A DNA stretch of 64,000 nt from the NCBI RefSeq assembly GCF_002886045.1, contig NZ_CP025791.1:2805001-2869000 (forward strand), given 5' to 3'. A model generated the notes under the pieces. The model had not been told where the DNA came from, made no database searches, and worked only from the letters and a program-made list of their open reading frames with translations. The stretch comes from Flavivirga eckloniae. GTDB lineage: Bacteria > Bacteroidota > Bacteroidia > Flavobacteriales > Flavobacteriaceae. Positions 51,087 through 61,528 of the stretch are shown here, one piece after another (within the stretch, counting starts at the first letter, position 1; every line of letters begins with the position of its first letter). Position numbers and translations under genes: made by a program.

Positions 51087-52664
51087 TTAATTGTATTTAC
51101 CTGATAAATCCTTTGCTACAGCAGCTAATGTATCTGTAACTTCATCAGTTAATTTTCCTGACTTTAAAGTATCTAAAATACCTCTATGCTTAGCGTTTAA
51201 GAATTCAATGAAATCTCTTTCGAATTCTTTTACTTTCTCTACAGGAACATCTTTTAACAAGTTTTTAGATCCTGCATAAATAATAGCAACTTGATCTTCA
51301 ACAGTAAAAGGATCGTTTTGAGCTTGTTTTAAGATCTCAACGTTACGTTTACCTTTTTCAATTACGTTTAAAGTTGCTGCATCTAGATCGGAACCAAACT
51401 TAGCGAATGCTTCTAGTTCACGGAACTGTGCTTGGTCTAACTTTAACGTACCTGCTACTTTCTTCATTGATTTAATCTGTGCATTACCACCAACACGCGA
51501 TACTGAAATACCTACGTTAATTGCAGGACGTACACCAGAGTTAAATAAATCTGACTCTAAGAATATTTGTCCGTCTGTAATAGAAATTACGTTTGTTGGA
51601 ATATATGCCGATACGTCACCTGCTTGTGTTTCAATAATCGGTAGTGCTGTTAAAGAACCTCCACCTTTTACTATCGGTTTTAATGACTCAGGAAGATCGT
51701 TCATATCTTTAGCAATACTATCATCGTTGATCACCTTAGCAGAACGCTCTAATAATCTTGAGTGTAAGTAGAAAACGTCACCTGGATACGCCTCACGTCC
51801 TGGTGGACGACGTAATAATAAAGATACCTCACGGTATGCTACCGCTTGTTTAGATAAATCATCATAAATGATTAAAGCTGGACGACCAGTATCTCTAAAA
51901 TACTCACCAATTGCAGCACCTGCCATTGGAGCGTATACCTGCATTGGAGCAGGATCTGATGCGTTTGCTGCAACAATAGTAGTGTAAGCAAGAGCTCCTT
52001 TATCTTCTAATGTTTTAGCAATGTTTGCTACTGTAGATGCTTTTTGACCTACGGCAACATATATACAGTATACAGGCTCACCTGCATCGTAAAATTCTTT
52101 TTGATTTAAGATGGTATCAATACAAACTGTTGTTTTACCAGTTTGACGATCACCAATAACCAACTCACGTTGTCCACGACCTACAGGAATCATCGCATCG
52201 ATAGATTTAATACCTGTTTGTAATGGTTCTGTTACTGGCTCACGGAAAATAACACCAGGAGCTTTACGCTCTAGAGGCATTTCGTAAGTCTCTCCAGAGA
52301 TAGGTCCTTTACCATCAATTGGATTTCCTAAAGTATCTACAACACGTCCAACAATACCTTCTCCAACATTAATAGAAGCGATACGTCCTGTACGCTTTAC
52401 AGTAGATCCTTCTCTAACTCCTACAGAAGCACCTAATAATACAATACCTACATTATCTTCTTCAAGGTTAAGTACAATACCTTCTAATCCACCATCGAAC
52501 TCTACTAACTCACCATATTGAGCGTTAGCTAATCCGTAAGCACGTACAATACCATCACCTACTGTTAATACTGTTCCTACCTCATCTAATGAAGCGCCTG
52601 CTTCAAAACCTGAAAGTTGTTGTTTTAAGATTGCTGATATTTCAGCTGGTTTTACTTCTGCCAT
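51087..52664 (-). CDS. atpA: ATP synthase alpha subunit
   Basis: The 525-residue protein has Walker [10 protein letters not shown] near residue 172, [27 protein letters not shown] (ATPase alpha/beta signature), and [14 protein letters not shown]. It is the non-catalytic nucleotide-binding subunit of F1. The catalytic beta subunit gene (atpD) is not in the window. It follows atpH by 42 bases that contain another repeat-like fragment (cccttcgacaagctctggg). Confidence 0.98.
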   Translation of the reverse strand: MAEVKPAEISAILKQQLSGFEAGASLDEVGTVLTVGDGIVRAYGLANAQYGELVEFDGGLEGIVLNLEEDNVGIVLLGASVGVREGSTVKRTGRIASINVGEGIVGRVVDTLGNPIDGKGPISGETYEMPLERKAPGVIFREPVTEPLQTGIKSIDAMIPVGRGQRELVIGDRQTGKTTVCIDTILNQKEFYDAGEPVYCIYVAVGQKASTVANIAKTLEDKGALAYTTIVAANASDPAPMQVYAPMAGAAIGEYFRDTGRPALIIYDDLSKQAVAYREVSLLLRRPPGREAYPGDVFYLHSRLLERSAKVINDDSIAKDMNDLPESLKPIVKGGGSLTALPIIETQAGDVSAYIPTNVISITDGQIFLESDLFNSGVRPAINVGISVSRVGGNAQIKSMKKVAGTLKLDQAQFRELEAFAKFGSDLDAATLNVIEKGKRNVEILKQAQNDPFTVEDQVAIIYAGSKNLLKDVPVEKVKEFERDFIEFLNAKHRGILDTLKSGKLTDEVTDTLAAVAKDLSGKYN

Positions 52665-52706
52665 CTTAGTTATTTATTTCTACCCTTCGACAAGCTCTGG
52701 GCAAGT

Positions 52707-53243
52707 TTAATTTAATGTAAATTCTCTTTTTAATTTGTTAAGTTGATTTGCAATACTTGCGTCGTATTGAATATCTCCTATACGTAAAATGAAACCACCT
52801 AAAATGCTTTCATCTACAATGTTTTCTATCTCAACATTTTTACCTGTAAGTTCTTTGGCTTTTACCAGAACTTTTTTCTCTAAATCTGCTGTTAATGCAA
52901 CGGCTGTTGTAACTGTTGCTAGCTCTATACCTTTCGATTGATCAAATAACTGATTATATTTTAACGCTACATGCCCTAAAATATCAATTCTGTTATTACT
53001 GATTAAAATATCTACTAAGCTTAGAGTTGTTTTATCTGATTTTTTAAAAACCTCTAATACAACTGCTTTTTTTACTGAAGGACTAATCACAGGACTTTGA
53101 AGCGTCTCGCTTAAGTCTTTGCTTTCTGCAATAGTATTAGCTATTAGCTTCATATCATTATTTACGGCTTCTGCCGATTTTTGATCTGATGCTAAACTTA
53201 ATACTGCTTTTGCGTAACGTATTGCTGCTCTTGTTCCTGCCAT
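52707..53243 (-). CDS. atpH: ATP synthase delta subunit
   Basis: The 178-residue protein fits the OSCP/delta family: N-terminal helical domain (AAIRYAKAVLSLASDQKSAEAVNNDMKLI, SPVISPSVKKAVVLEVFKKS) and C-terminal GFILRIGDIQYDASIANQLNKLKREF. It connects the peripheral stalk to F1. It shares one base with atpF (53243). Confidence 0.95.
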   Translation of the reverse strand: MAGTRAAIRYAKAVLSLASDQKSAEAVNNDMKLIANTIAESKDLSETLQSPVISPSVKKAVVLEVFKKSDKTTLSLVDILISNNRIDILGHVALKYNQLFDQSKGIELATVTTAVALTADLEKKVLVKAKELTGKNVEIENIVDESILGGFILRIGDIQYDASIANQLNKLKREFTLN

Positions 53244-53749
53244 TATACTCCTGTTAATGATTTTTCACCTAACATAGTTTCAACCAACTCTAATTGCTTG
53301 TCTTTGTTAGATAATTCATTACGCACTACTTTCTCAGCAATATTTAAAGATAAATCTGCCATGTGATTTTTAAGCTCAGCCATTGCTGCTTTCTTCTCGC
53401 TTTCGATAGCTGCTTGTGCTTGTTGAATCATTTTATTAGCTTGATCTTGAGCTTCTCCTTTAGCATCTTCAATCATTTTATTCTTGATATCACGTGCTTC
53501 CTTTAACATAGCCTCTCTTTCAGCTCTGGCTTCTTTTAATAATTTTTGATTATCAGCTTGAAGGTTTTCCATTTCTAATTTTGCCTTTTCAGCAGAATCC
53601 AATGCATTTTTAATTCCTTCTTCTCTATCATTTACAGCATCTAAAATAGGTTTCCATGCAAATTTTCTCAATAAGAAAATTAATGCAACGAAAAGAATTG
53701 CCATCCAAAAAAACAGTCCTAATGAAAACTGATCAAGTAACTTTTCCAT
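53243..53749 (-). CDS. atpF: ATP synthase b subunit
   Basis: The 168-residue protein has one N-terminal membrane span (LGLFFWMAILFVALIFLLRKFAW) and a long charged coiled coil (ALDSAEKAKLEMENLQADNQKLLKEAR and on). It forms the dimeric peripheral stalk. It precedes atpH with a one-base overlap. Confidence 0.96.
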   Translation of the reverse strand: MEKLLDQFSLGLFFWMAILFVALIFLLRKFAWKPILDAVNDREEGIKNALDSAEKAKLEMENLQADNQKLLKEARAEREAMLKEARDIKNKMIEDAKGEAQDQANKMIQQAQAAIESEKKAAMAELKNHMADLSLNIAEKVVRNELSNKDKQLELVETMLGEKSLTGV

Positions 53750-53846
53750 AATAGTTTATATATATTTCTAAAAAATAACTTCTGTTTAATTTTAAAAGAA
53801 CAGTTATAACCAACCGTTATAACTGTTTCTTTTTTGATTTTGATAA

Positions 53847-54104
<258 letters not shown>

Positions 54105-54144
54105 TCAACAATTTGTGCGAAACGCTCAAACACTACCAACTTAA

Positions 54145-55230
54145 TTAATGATGATCGTGCTCTTCAACAGCTGCTCCAAAATATAAAGCGGATAGCATTG
54201 TAAATATATAGGCTTGTAGTGCTGCTACTAACAGTTCTAATATACCCAATACAAATGCTAGTAAGAATGACAATGGACTACCAAGCCAGTTCTTAAAAAT
54301 AAACATCATTCCAATTAAACTCATTAATACGATATGCCCTGCTGTAATATTTGCATACAAACGAATCATTAATGAGAATGGTTTTATTATAGTTCCCAAT
54401 AATTCTATTGGAGCTAGTATAATTTTCATTGGTACTGGCACGCCTGGCATCCAAAAGATGTGTTTCCAGTAATCTTTCTTTCCTGAAAATGTCGTGATTA
54501 AATACGTAACGATAGCTAAACAAAATGTTACGGCTATATTGTTCGTTACATTAACTCCTAGCGGTGTTAAACCGAACAGATTAACAATCCAAATAAAGAA
54601 AAAGACCGTTAACAAATAACTCATGTATTTCTTATAATGCTTTTCTCCAATGTTTGGACGTGCAATATCATCACGAATATAAAGCACGATAGGCTCTAAT
54701 AAACGCCCCATTCCTTTTGGCATACCATTATTCTTTTTATATGCTTTAGCCATTCTGCTAAACATAAAGAACATGATTAAGAATACCACAAAAATCATGA
54801 ATACGTTTTTCGTGAATGAAAAATCCAATGGCTTTTCATTCGTGGCATGGTGTTGATCGTCTAAAACGATTTCTCCATTAGCGCCATCTACTTTATATAT
54901 TTTTCCGTGATGTTGTTTGTAAAAATTACCGTCTACTTCGGCAACTGTTTCACCATGATGGAATTTAGAAGAAGAAAAAACCTTTAATCCATTATCCCAT
55001 AAAATAACTGGTAACGGAAATCCGATGTGTTTATGTTCTCCTTCATCGGTTGTATAGGAATACAAACCAAAATCGTAAGAATCTTGTAAATGGTGCTGAA
55101 TATATTCCTTTATTTCTGTTTTCTTATCGGTTTTTTGTTCACCGTGACCTTCTTGTTCTTTACCAAAAGAAGTAAAGGTTACTAAAAGCAGTAATAATGT
55201 AATTGGTTTTAAAGATATTTTTCTTCGCAT
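54145..55230 (-). CDS. atpB: ATP synthase a subunit with Bacteroidota N-terminal extension
   Basis: The 361-residue protein has a signal peptide-like start (SLKPITLLLLLVTFTSFGKE), a His- and Asp-rich periplasmic extension of about 120 residues (EYIQHHLQDSYDFG, FYKQHHGKIYKVDG), then the five-helix a-subunit core with the essential arginine in SLMIRLYANITAGHIVL. Ordinary bacterial a subunits are about 250 residues; the extension is typical of this phylum. It ends EEHDHH. It forms the proton half-channels beside the c ring. Confidence 0.95.
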   Translation of the reverse strand: MRRKISLKPITLLLLLVTFTSFGKEQEGHGEQKTDKKTEIKEYIQHHLQDSYDFGLYSYTTDEGEHKHIGFPLPVILWDNGLKVFSSSKFHHGETVAEVDGNFYKQHHGKIYKVDGANGEIVLDDQHHATNEKPLDFSFTKNVFMIFVVFLIMFFMFSRMAKAYKKNNGMPKGMGRLLEPIVLYIRDDIARPNIGEKHYKKYMSYLLTVFFFIWIVNLFGLTPLGVNVTNNIAVTFCLAIVTYLITTFSGKKDYWKHIFWMPGVPVPMKIILAPIELLGTIIKPFSLMIRLYANITAGHIVLMSLIGMMFIFKNWLGSPLSFLLAFVLGILELLVAALQAYIFTMLSALYFGAAVEEHDHH

Positions 55231-55347
55231 ATCACTCTAAATAATAGTGGCTTAAAAATCGGTGCAAAGGTATGTTTTTAAATCAAAAACAAAAATAATT
55301 TTGCTCTTTTATTTTAAAGCATCGTTATAACGAAAAGGTTATAGTCT

Positions 55348-55737
55348 TTACTCCAGTTTATTCAACCATTTACTTAAACTTACAGATTCTAAAATTAAAC
55401 CGAAAGCATAGGGCACAAAAAAGGATGCAAACTCTAGTTTAGAGATTGTACCATCTAATTTATATAAAGGATAAAACACCACAAAAAAGACTGCAAATTT
55501 TAACACACTTCCTGCTAAAAATAAAAACCCTAACTGGCTTTTATATTTTTTTCTAAGTAGATAAAGCACCCCAAAAATCACTATGATTAAAACGAGGTTT
55601 ACTACATAAGATAATACGATTTTATTTTCGAAAAGCGGAAGGTCTAAAAGACGTAATACTCCTAAGTGAACACCAAAAATTGCTATAAAAACGATATTGG
55701 CTTTTACTGTAAAATTAAAAAACGGGTTACTCATCAA
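55348..55737 (-). CDS. DUF6168-like membrane protein in the atp operon
   Basis: The 129-residue protein has four hydrophobic spans (about 12-30, 42-62, 70-90, 100-120) and sits where the AtpI accessory gene is normally found. It may help c-ring assembly or magnesium supply like AtpI, but that is by position only. It overlaps atpZ by 4 bases and leaves 117 bases to atpB. Confidence 0.7.
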   Translation of the reverse strand: MMSNPFFNFTVKANIVFIAIFGVHLGVLRLLDLPLFENKIVLSYVVNLVLIIVIFGVLYLLRKKYKSQLGFLFLAGSVLKFAVFFVVFYPLYKLDGTISKLEFASFFVPYAFGLILESVSLSKWLNKLE

Positions 55738-55967
55738 TATTTAATTCTATTGACCTGTTTAAGAACTGCGTACAACGAAATGGCAACCCCTAAAAGGGTC
55801 ATAATTATAATGTATAGCTTCTCACCATCATTATAATTTGTATCAAGCCACTTACCCAGAAGAACAAACAGGTAAATAGTAATACCCATTTGCAAACCTA
55901 TTCCTGTAAGGATGGCAGCATTTTTAAGCTGTTTTTTCGGCTTCTGGTCTTTTTTGTTGTTGTCCAC
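55734..55967 (-). CDS. atpZ: AtpZ/AtpI-type ATP synthase accessory protein
   Basis: The 77-residue protein has a lysine-rich cytoplasmic start (NKKDQKPKKQLKN) and two membrane helices (GIGLQMGITIYLFVLLGKWL and KLYIIIMTLLGVAISLYAVL), the AtpZ pattern with G-x-G-x-Q in helix 1. It aids F0 assembly. The first 44 bases overlap the end of the bactofilin gene in another frame, unusually long for a coupled pair. Confidence 0.85.
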   Translation of the reverse strand: MDNNKKDQKPKKQLKNAAILTGIGLQMGITIYLFVLLGKWLDTNYNDGEKLYIIIMTLLGVAISLYAVLKQVNRIKY

Positions 55968-56346
55968 CTTTATTCATTTCTTTTACGGTGCCTTTCATAA
56001 CGCAAGTTACGTTAAAAGTAGCTCCAGGCTCTACAGCTAATTTACCAGCAACTACTTCGCCTTCAACATAAGCAGATGTTTTTAATGTTAATGTACCTGA
56101 AAGCTCTAATTTTCCAGAAAACTTACCTTCAAAATAGGCATCTGTTCCGTTTAAAGTTCCTTTAACGAAACCTGTTTTACCAACAACTACTTTTCCTGAA
56201 GTTTTAATATTTCCTTCTATTATTCCGTCGATTCTAAAATCGCCTTCACTAGTTAAGTCACCAACCATTTTGGTGCCTTGAGATACAATGTTTTGACTTG
56301 GTTTTCCTTCTACCATTTGTTTTTCTTTTTTATTATCAGAGAACAT
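55924..56346 (-). CDS. Bactofilin family cytoskeletal protein
   Basis: The 140-residue protein has the bactofilin (DUF583) domain, a right-handed beta-helix of short repeats: GDLTSEGDFRIDGIIEGNIKTSGKVVVGKTGFVKGTLNG and ELSGTLTLKTSAYVEGEVVAGKLAVEPGATF. It polymerises without nucleotides and organises envelope processes. It lies between sprE and atpZ, overlapping the latter by 44 bases and 14 bases after the sprE stop. Confidence 0.93.
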   Translation of the reverse strand: MFSDNKKEKQMVEGKPSQNIVSQGTKMVGDLTSEGDFRIDGIIEGNIKTSGKVVVGKTGFVKGTLNGTDAYFEGKFSGKLELSGTLTLKTSAYVEGEVVAGKLAVEPGATFNVTCVMKGTVKEMNKGGQQQKRPEAEKTA

Positions 56347-56360
56347 ATTGCTATTAATTA

Positions 56361-58922
56361 TTAATGGTTGTCTTTATTCAAATACGCATCAAGGTTTTTA
56401 TGAATCTGAACAATTTGATAGTTTGCAGATGCTATTGCAAAATATGGTTCTTTTATTTTTTGTTCATCTTCTTCTTCAATTAACTGATCGAATGCTTTTG
56501 CTACTTCAGCATTTTTTAAATCGTGTACAACCACCAAAACTGTATTTGAGTTGTACACATCGATTGAAGATTTTAGGTCATAATATTTTATATTTTCCAA
56601 AACTTCATCTAAAGTCTTTTTAAAGCCTTGTAACTCTTCCATATCTGGATTTTCAAACTTATAAAAGATTTTATAATCGGTAGTTATATCTTCGTCCAAT
56701 ATAAAATCCTTATTTGTAAGTTTAGATAAAATATTGGCTTCAATATTTTGCGCCTGTATACCTTCTTCTGTATTAGCATAGGTAACACCTACGTAATTAA
56801 TAGCCTTACTATAAGCTTCGTAACCATGCAACCTTCCTATGGCCGTAGCTTTTAACAATTCAAATTTTGGCACAATAGCATCACCATCGAAAAGGTTTAT
56901 ATACTCTTCGCATTTAGAAATCACCTCTGCATATTCCTGATTTTCATGTTTTACATAAAGCGCTTCGTATAAACTTTCCGGGCTATTTTCATCTCGATCT
57001 GATGCCTGCTCTGGATTACTTAAAATAGTCGCATATCTGGAATTAGGATATTTGTCAATAATCTCATTCTTAGCTATTGTTGCCTCATCGCTTTCGCCCA
57101 AGGCTTCATAAATCTTGTACAGATTGTATTTAGACGGTAATATAAATCGCTCTTCGGGATTGCTTTTAAGCAGGTCTTGAAATTTGCTTTTAGCTAATTC
57201 GTATTCTCTAAACTTTTCTTTATAAATCAAGCCTAACTGATAATATGCATAGTTACGCTCTTTAGAGATACTATCTATTTCTTTTGCTTCTGTAGGGATT
57301 TTTGATATGTAAAATTGAGGATCATATAATTCCTCTTCAGAGGCTGTAACCAAAGGGTTATCATTTACATCGCTGCCAATTACTCCGGAATTTACTTTAC
57401 TAGACCATCTCCAATCATCTTCTAACACTCTATCGCCCCAAACTTTTACAAATTCGTTTTTGCCAAATGCTACGGTGGTGGGGTTATAAAAATAAAATAT
57501 GGCTTCTTGATTTACACCTCCTTGAGATTTTTTACTTCCTATTTGGTTATTGACTGTTGCTAATCCTGAATTACGTTTTGCCGCTTCTTCTCGTTTCCTT
57601 TTTTCCTCTTCTTCTTCGGCTTTAATTTTTAGCTTCTCGATGAGTGACTCAAAATACGACACTCTATCTGCTTCTGATAAATTTACAAGTCTTAAAACAC
57701 TATCGTTAACTTTTGCTATGCCTTCGTAATGAATAACATCTTCAAGGTTATCACGTTTGCGTTTAATAACACGGTATGGCTTCGAGTTTAATACCAGATT
57801 TGCCATGGTACTATCGTAATAAGCTCCTGCGTCTTTATAAAGGGACTTATCAAAATTCATATTTCCAAGAATTTCGTAATTCCTTGCTTTTAGCTTTTTA
57901 TCTCTAGAATTCGTGCGTAACGATTTGTTGTAATAAATGGTTGCCAGAGTATCTGAACCATTGTTTAAATTGTAAGATGCTATTTGGTGATAAATTTTAT
58001 CTAAAAAAGGCCTGTTTTCTCTATTTTCCTCAAGTTCGGTCAGTAATTCTGTAATCTCTAATTTGTTACCATTCTCGTAATCGAAATTTTTAATTTTTTC
58101 AATATGAGCACTTATCATATAAATCCTAGGTGTTTTTCGGTTAAGTTCAATAACCTTATCGAATACCATGTTAGCACTATCTTTTTTACCTAATTTATTA
58201 TATAATTGTCCTTGTATAAAACGGTAACGTCCGCGTTCATCATTACTTTTAGTAGCATTAGATGCTATTTCCAATTGCGTTATCGCGCTATCAATATATT
58301 TTGTGTTTAAAAATGCTTGAGCCAACATAGATGTAGCATCTGCCAAATCTTGTCCCTCTAAGTCCTCTTGGAATAAAAGACGTTTTAGATTTACAATAGC
58401 CAGATCGTCATTATCTAAACGAATGTTGGTTTTCTCACGCCAAACTTTTGCTTGATTTATCTTATCGCTTGCTGGATATTTGTAAAGAATATAATTGAAC
58501 GCTTCTAAGGCTGGTATAAAACGCTGATCGAAATATCTGGATTTTCCTAATAACAGGTAAGCTTCATCCATTTGTGGGTTTTTTTCTTTCCCATCAATAT
58601 TCATACTATGCTTCTGAATCGCTTTTACAGCTTTCTCTTCTGCTTTAGTGAAACTTTCGTTTTTAGACTGACCCGGAAGCACAACCTCATCGAATATTTG
58701 CATGCGCTCTATAGGTAAGACATCCCAGTAATCATCGGTATATCCATCTATAAGACTTTGCCTTCCTTCCTCTAAAGCAATATAGCCATTATAAAGCGTA
58801 TTAAACTCTGTCGTAACGGCATGAACGTTTCGGTTGATAAATTTGTCCTTTTTTCTGGAGCAACTTGCAACCAATAAAGTAAAACTTAGAATTATTAATA
58901 TCGCTTTAGAAGGTCTTTTCAA
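56361..58922 (-). CDS. sprE: Type IX secretion/gliding lipoprotein SprE/PorW
   Basis: The 853-residue protein has a lipoprotein signal (AILIILSFTLLVASCSRKKDKF, cysteine near residue 21), then TPR-rich helices (QMDEAYLLLGKSRYFDQRFIPALEAFNYILYKYP; YYQLGLIYKEKFREYELAKSKFQDLL), a region with Glu/Lys-rich coil, and a conserved tail. Length and N-terminal sequence VHAVTTEFNTLYNGYIALEEG fit SprE of Flavobacterium johnsoniae (PorW in Porphyromonas), required for gliding and T9SS secretion. It is first in the unit leading to bactofilin and ATP synthase. Confidence 0.86.
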   Translation of the reverse strand: MKRPSKAILIILSFTLLVASCSRKKDKFINRNVHAVTTEFNTLYNGYIALEEGRQSLIDGYTDDYWDVLPIERMQIFDEVVLPGQSKNESFTKAEEKAVKAIQKHSMNIDGKEKNPQMDEAYLLLGKSRYFDQRFIPALEAFNYILYKYPASDKINQAKVWREKTNIRLDNDDLAIVNLKRLLFQEDLEGQDLADATSMLAQAFLNTKYIDSAITQLEIASNATKSNDERGRYRFIQGQLYNKLGKKDSANMVFDKVIELNRKTPRIYMISAHIEKIKNFDYENGNKLEITELLTELEENRENRPFLDKIYHQIASYNLNNGSDTLATIYYNKSLRTNSRDKKLKARNYEILGNMNFDKSLYKDAGAYYDSTMANLVLNSKPYRVIKRKRDNLEDVIHYEGIAKVNDSVLRLVNLSEADRVSYFESLIEKLKIKAEEEEEKRKREEAAKRNSGLATVNNQIGSKKSQGGVNQEAIFYFYNPTTVAFGKNEFVKVWGDRVLEDDWRWSSKVNSGVIGSDVNDNPLVTASEEELYDPQFYISKIPTEAKEIDSISKERNYAYYQLGLIYKEKFREYELAKSKFQDLLKSNPEERFILPSKYNLYKIYEALGESDEATIAKNEIIDKYPNSRYATILSNPEQASDRDENSPESLYEALYVKHENQEYAEVISKCEEYINLFDGDAIVPKFELLKATAIGRLHGYEAYSKAINYVGVTYANTEEGIQAQNIEANILSKLTNKDFILDEDITTDYKIFYKFENPDMEELQGFKKTLDEVLENIKYYDLKSSIDVYNSNTVLVVVHDLKNAEVAKAFDQLIEEEDEQKIKEPYFAIASANYQIVQIHKNLDAYLNKDNH

Positions 58923-59263
58923 TGCTGGTATTTTTAGTCTAAATAAATAACTGTAAACTCTTACTTATATTATGTAAGTAGGTAAAAATAAACATCTTTT
59001 TTGATTAACCTATAAAATCAATCATTTTTAAACTAAAAGTATGACGGTAATTTTAATAATAGATAATGACCTTTTTATTTTTGCGGATATTTTCTTGCAA
59101 ATGCGTGTTATACATTGAATTATAGAACTGCTGAGAGCCTTTTTGGAAGTACAATGGAAAACTTTTTACAGAATACTAATATAATAAATTCTCGCGAAGG
59201 CGCTAACACGCCAAGTTTTGCATTAGCAAAAAACTGGAGCATCACGCTATTAGTGAGGTTGAA
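58923..59263. other. Non-coding gap upstream of sprE
   Basis: No gene found. It contains an inverted pair CTTAC/GTAAG near 58962-58980 and a dispersed-repeat fragment (tctcgcgaaggcgctaacacgcc, about 59192-59214) of the 'ctcgcaaaggcgc' kind. Otherwise A/T-rich; the sprE promoter is not obvious. Confidence 0.45.
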
Positions 59264-59333
<70 letters not shown>

Positions 59334-59334
59334 A

Positions 59335-60030
59335 CTAAGAAGCAAAATGCTCTTCCAACTCTTTTAAAGTGGCTTCACTGGTTTTTATATCTTTTACAAC
59401 TTCACCTTTTTCAAGAACCACAATACGTTCACAAACATCTGTTATATGCATTAAATCATGACTAGAAATTAAAACGGTAGTACCTTGTTTTTCGGCTAAA
59501 TTCTTAATAATACCTTTAAGTCGAATTTGAGTAGTAGGATCTAAATTAGCAAAAGGCTCATCTAAAACAACAACTTCGGGGTTTCCTATTAATGCAGCTA
59601 CTATACCTGCTTTTTTCTGATTTCCTTTACTTAAATCACGTAAATACTTTTTTTGACCAAGTATTTCACCATGGAAAAAGTCTTCAAATTGAGCTACCAG
59701 TTTATCAACATCCGCTTTATTCTGCCCTCGCAATTCTCCTATGAAGTAAAAGTATTCTTCTGCCGTTAAATAGCCTATTAAAAAGCTTTCATCTATAAAG
59801 GCCGAAGTAAACGGTTTCCAATCTTCACTTTCGTTTACCTGTATATCATGACTCTTTATAAATCCTGTAGATGGTTTTATTAAATCCAAAAGCAAGCTAA
59901 AATAAGTCGTTTTCCCTGCTCCATTGTTTCCAACTAAACCAAAACTTTGTCCTTTTGGAATGTCTAACGATTCTATATTTAAAACCTCATTTCCACTATA
60001 TTTCTTCGATAAATTTGAAGTTGTTATCAT
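59335..60030 (-). CDS. ABC transporter ATPase
   Basis: The 231-residue protein has Walker A GNNGAGKTT (about 34-42), signature LSKGNQKKAGI, Walker B VVVLDEPFANLDP and SSHD. It matches ATPases paired with DUF5687 permeases, encoded 11 bases upstream. Substrate unknown; the family resembles bacteriocin/antibiotic or CcmA-type exporters. Its stop codon is the end of a heptamer repeat array. Confidence 0.93.
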   Translation of the reverse strand: MITTSNLSKKYSGNEVLNIESLDIPKGQSFGLVGNNGAGKTTYFSLLLDLIKPSTGFIKSHDIQVNESEDWKPFTSAFIDESFLIGYLTAEEYFYFIGELRGQNKADVDKLVAQFEDFFHGEILGQKKYLRDLSKGNQKKAGIVAALIGNPEVVVLDEPFANLDPTTQIRLKGIIKNLAEKQGTTVLISSHDLMHITDVCERIVVLEKGEVVKDIKTSEATLKELEEHFAS

Positions 60031-60041
60031 AATTCTTTTTG

Positions 60042-61520
60042 TTAATTGTTTTGATCGAAAGCGTTAATCATTTTGTATTTCGATTCCATATACTTTTTGG
60101 TAATTGCTTTCATTAACTTTTGATGAAAAACAACTCCTATAACCCCAAGTGTTGCCAATACTAAACAAGCTACTTCAAAACTCACCAGAAAATTAAACAG
60201 TGCAAATATTATCATAGGAATTAAAAATAAGGGAATCCCAATAAGCCATTGTACCGCACCTGTACCTTGGTAATTAAAAGCTGCTTTTTGATCCAGATTA
60301 ATTTTTTTACGATTAAAAGATCCCCCATATAGAATAACATGGGTATTAACACCTACATTATAAATAGCTGCTGCAAAATGGGCTAATAATATTTTCCATC
60401 CAAAATAAACATACGGAATACTTAATACGAATAGTATAATAACGCTAAAAGCCATTAGTGTAAATTTCGATTTTAAGTATTGCTCGTATTTAATATTTTG
60501 ACTCATAAGCAGTTTATAATAACCACTATCCCAGGCTGGGATAAATTGCCCGAAATTGATTAAGAAGATTCCCGTTACAAAAACACCAACAAAAGCAAAA
60601 AACCATGGCTTATCTTGATACATAGGTTGTGGGTAAATAATCAAGCCATAAAACAGGCCTATTAACAATATCCAAATAGAAGATTTAGTACGCTTATTTC
60701 GCCATAATAATTTTAAATCCAATTGCATAAAAGGAGCTATACTCCCAAAGTTATTTGTCCATTCAAGATTAGAGGTATTAACTTCTTTCACTTCCTTTTT
60801 TAAACCACTATCTAAAAATAGTGTTTGCTTTAAAATTTTAAAGTTAAAGAGATATAAGCATATTAAGACAAGTATTAGAATACCAATTAAAACAGGTGTT
60901 TCGTAAACAGCATTAAACCCATATGCAACTATTTCGGTAAAAGAAACAACATTAAAATAGTTTAATACAAACAACCCTCCGGTTAAAGCTATTATTGGTA
61001 AAAAAGAAAGTTCTTTCTCTGCCGAAAAACTCTCAATAATAAAGTTCAAGAAATTAACACATAACGACACTAAAGTAAGTGCTAACATCCAGATCAATAC
61101 AGAATTTAGCGGATAACCGTTTACAATTAAAGTTGTTCCAAATGGTATAATAGCGAAAAGGGGCAAGTAATTAAAAAAAGACACTACCGATTTCCCTAAA
61201 ACATAATTAACAATTTTGTTCCTTTTTATTGGTAATGTAAGTAACGGCTTTACACTTATTACTGGCAATTTTTGAAAGAAAAACCTAAACATTAAGTCGG
61301 CTATAATCCAGTAAAAAAGATTATTGTTTACAATAACCAATGGGTCTTGATCTGGAAATGTTTTTTTAAGCCCATGATACATGAGCAACCCCATACCTAA
61401 AGACATAACTATAAAGTACAGAGCGAAAAAACCCATTAATATTTTTGCAGCCACACTTTTACCAAAGCTGGCAGATCTTAAAAAAGACTTCCACTCTAAC
61501 TTTAAAAAGTTTTTTATCAT
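60042..61520 (-). CDS. DUF5687 ABC permease
   Basis: The 492-residue protein has about 12 membrane spans, begins with the short cytosolic MIKNFLKLEWKSFLRSASFGKSVAAKI typical of DUF5687, and has IWILLIGLFYGLIIYPQPMYQDKPWFFAFVGVFVTGIFLINFGQF in the middle. It forms the membrane part of the ABC exporter encoded with the ATPase downstream (11 bases). Substrate unknown. Confidence 0.87.
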   Translation of the reverse strand: MIKNFLKLEWKSFLRSASFGKSVAAKILMGFFALYFIVMSLGMGLLMYHGLKKTFPDQDPLVIVNNNLFYWIIADLMFRFFFQKLPVISVKPLLTLPIKRNKIVNYVLGKSVVSFFNYLPLFAIIPFGTTLIVNGYPLNSVLIWMLALTLVSLCVNFLNFIIESFSAEKELSFLPIIALTGGLFVLNYFNVVSFTEIVAYGFNAVYETPVLIGILILVLICLYLFNFKILKQTLFLDSGLKKEVKEVNTSNLEWTNNFGSIAPFMQLDLKLLWRNKRTKSSIWILLIGLFYGLIIYPQPMYQDKPWFFAFVGVFVTGIFLINFGQFIPAWDSGYYKLLMSQNIKYEQYLKSKFTLMAFSVIILFVLSIPYVYFGWKILLAHFAAAIYNVGVNTHVILYGGSFNRKKINLDQKAAFNYQGTGAVQWLIGIPLFLIPMIIFALFNFLVSFEVACLVLATLGVIGVVFHQKLMKAITKKYMESKYKMINAFDQNN

Positions 61521-61528
61521 AGTTTTGG

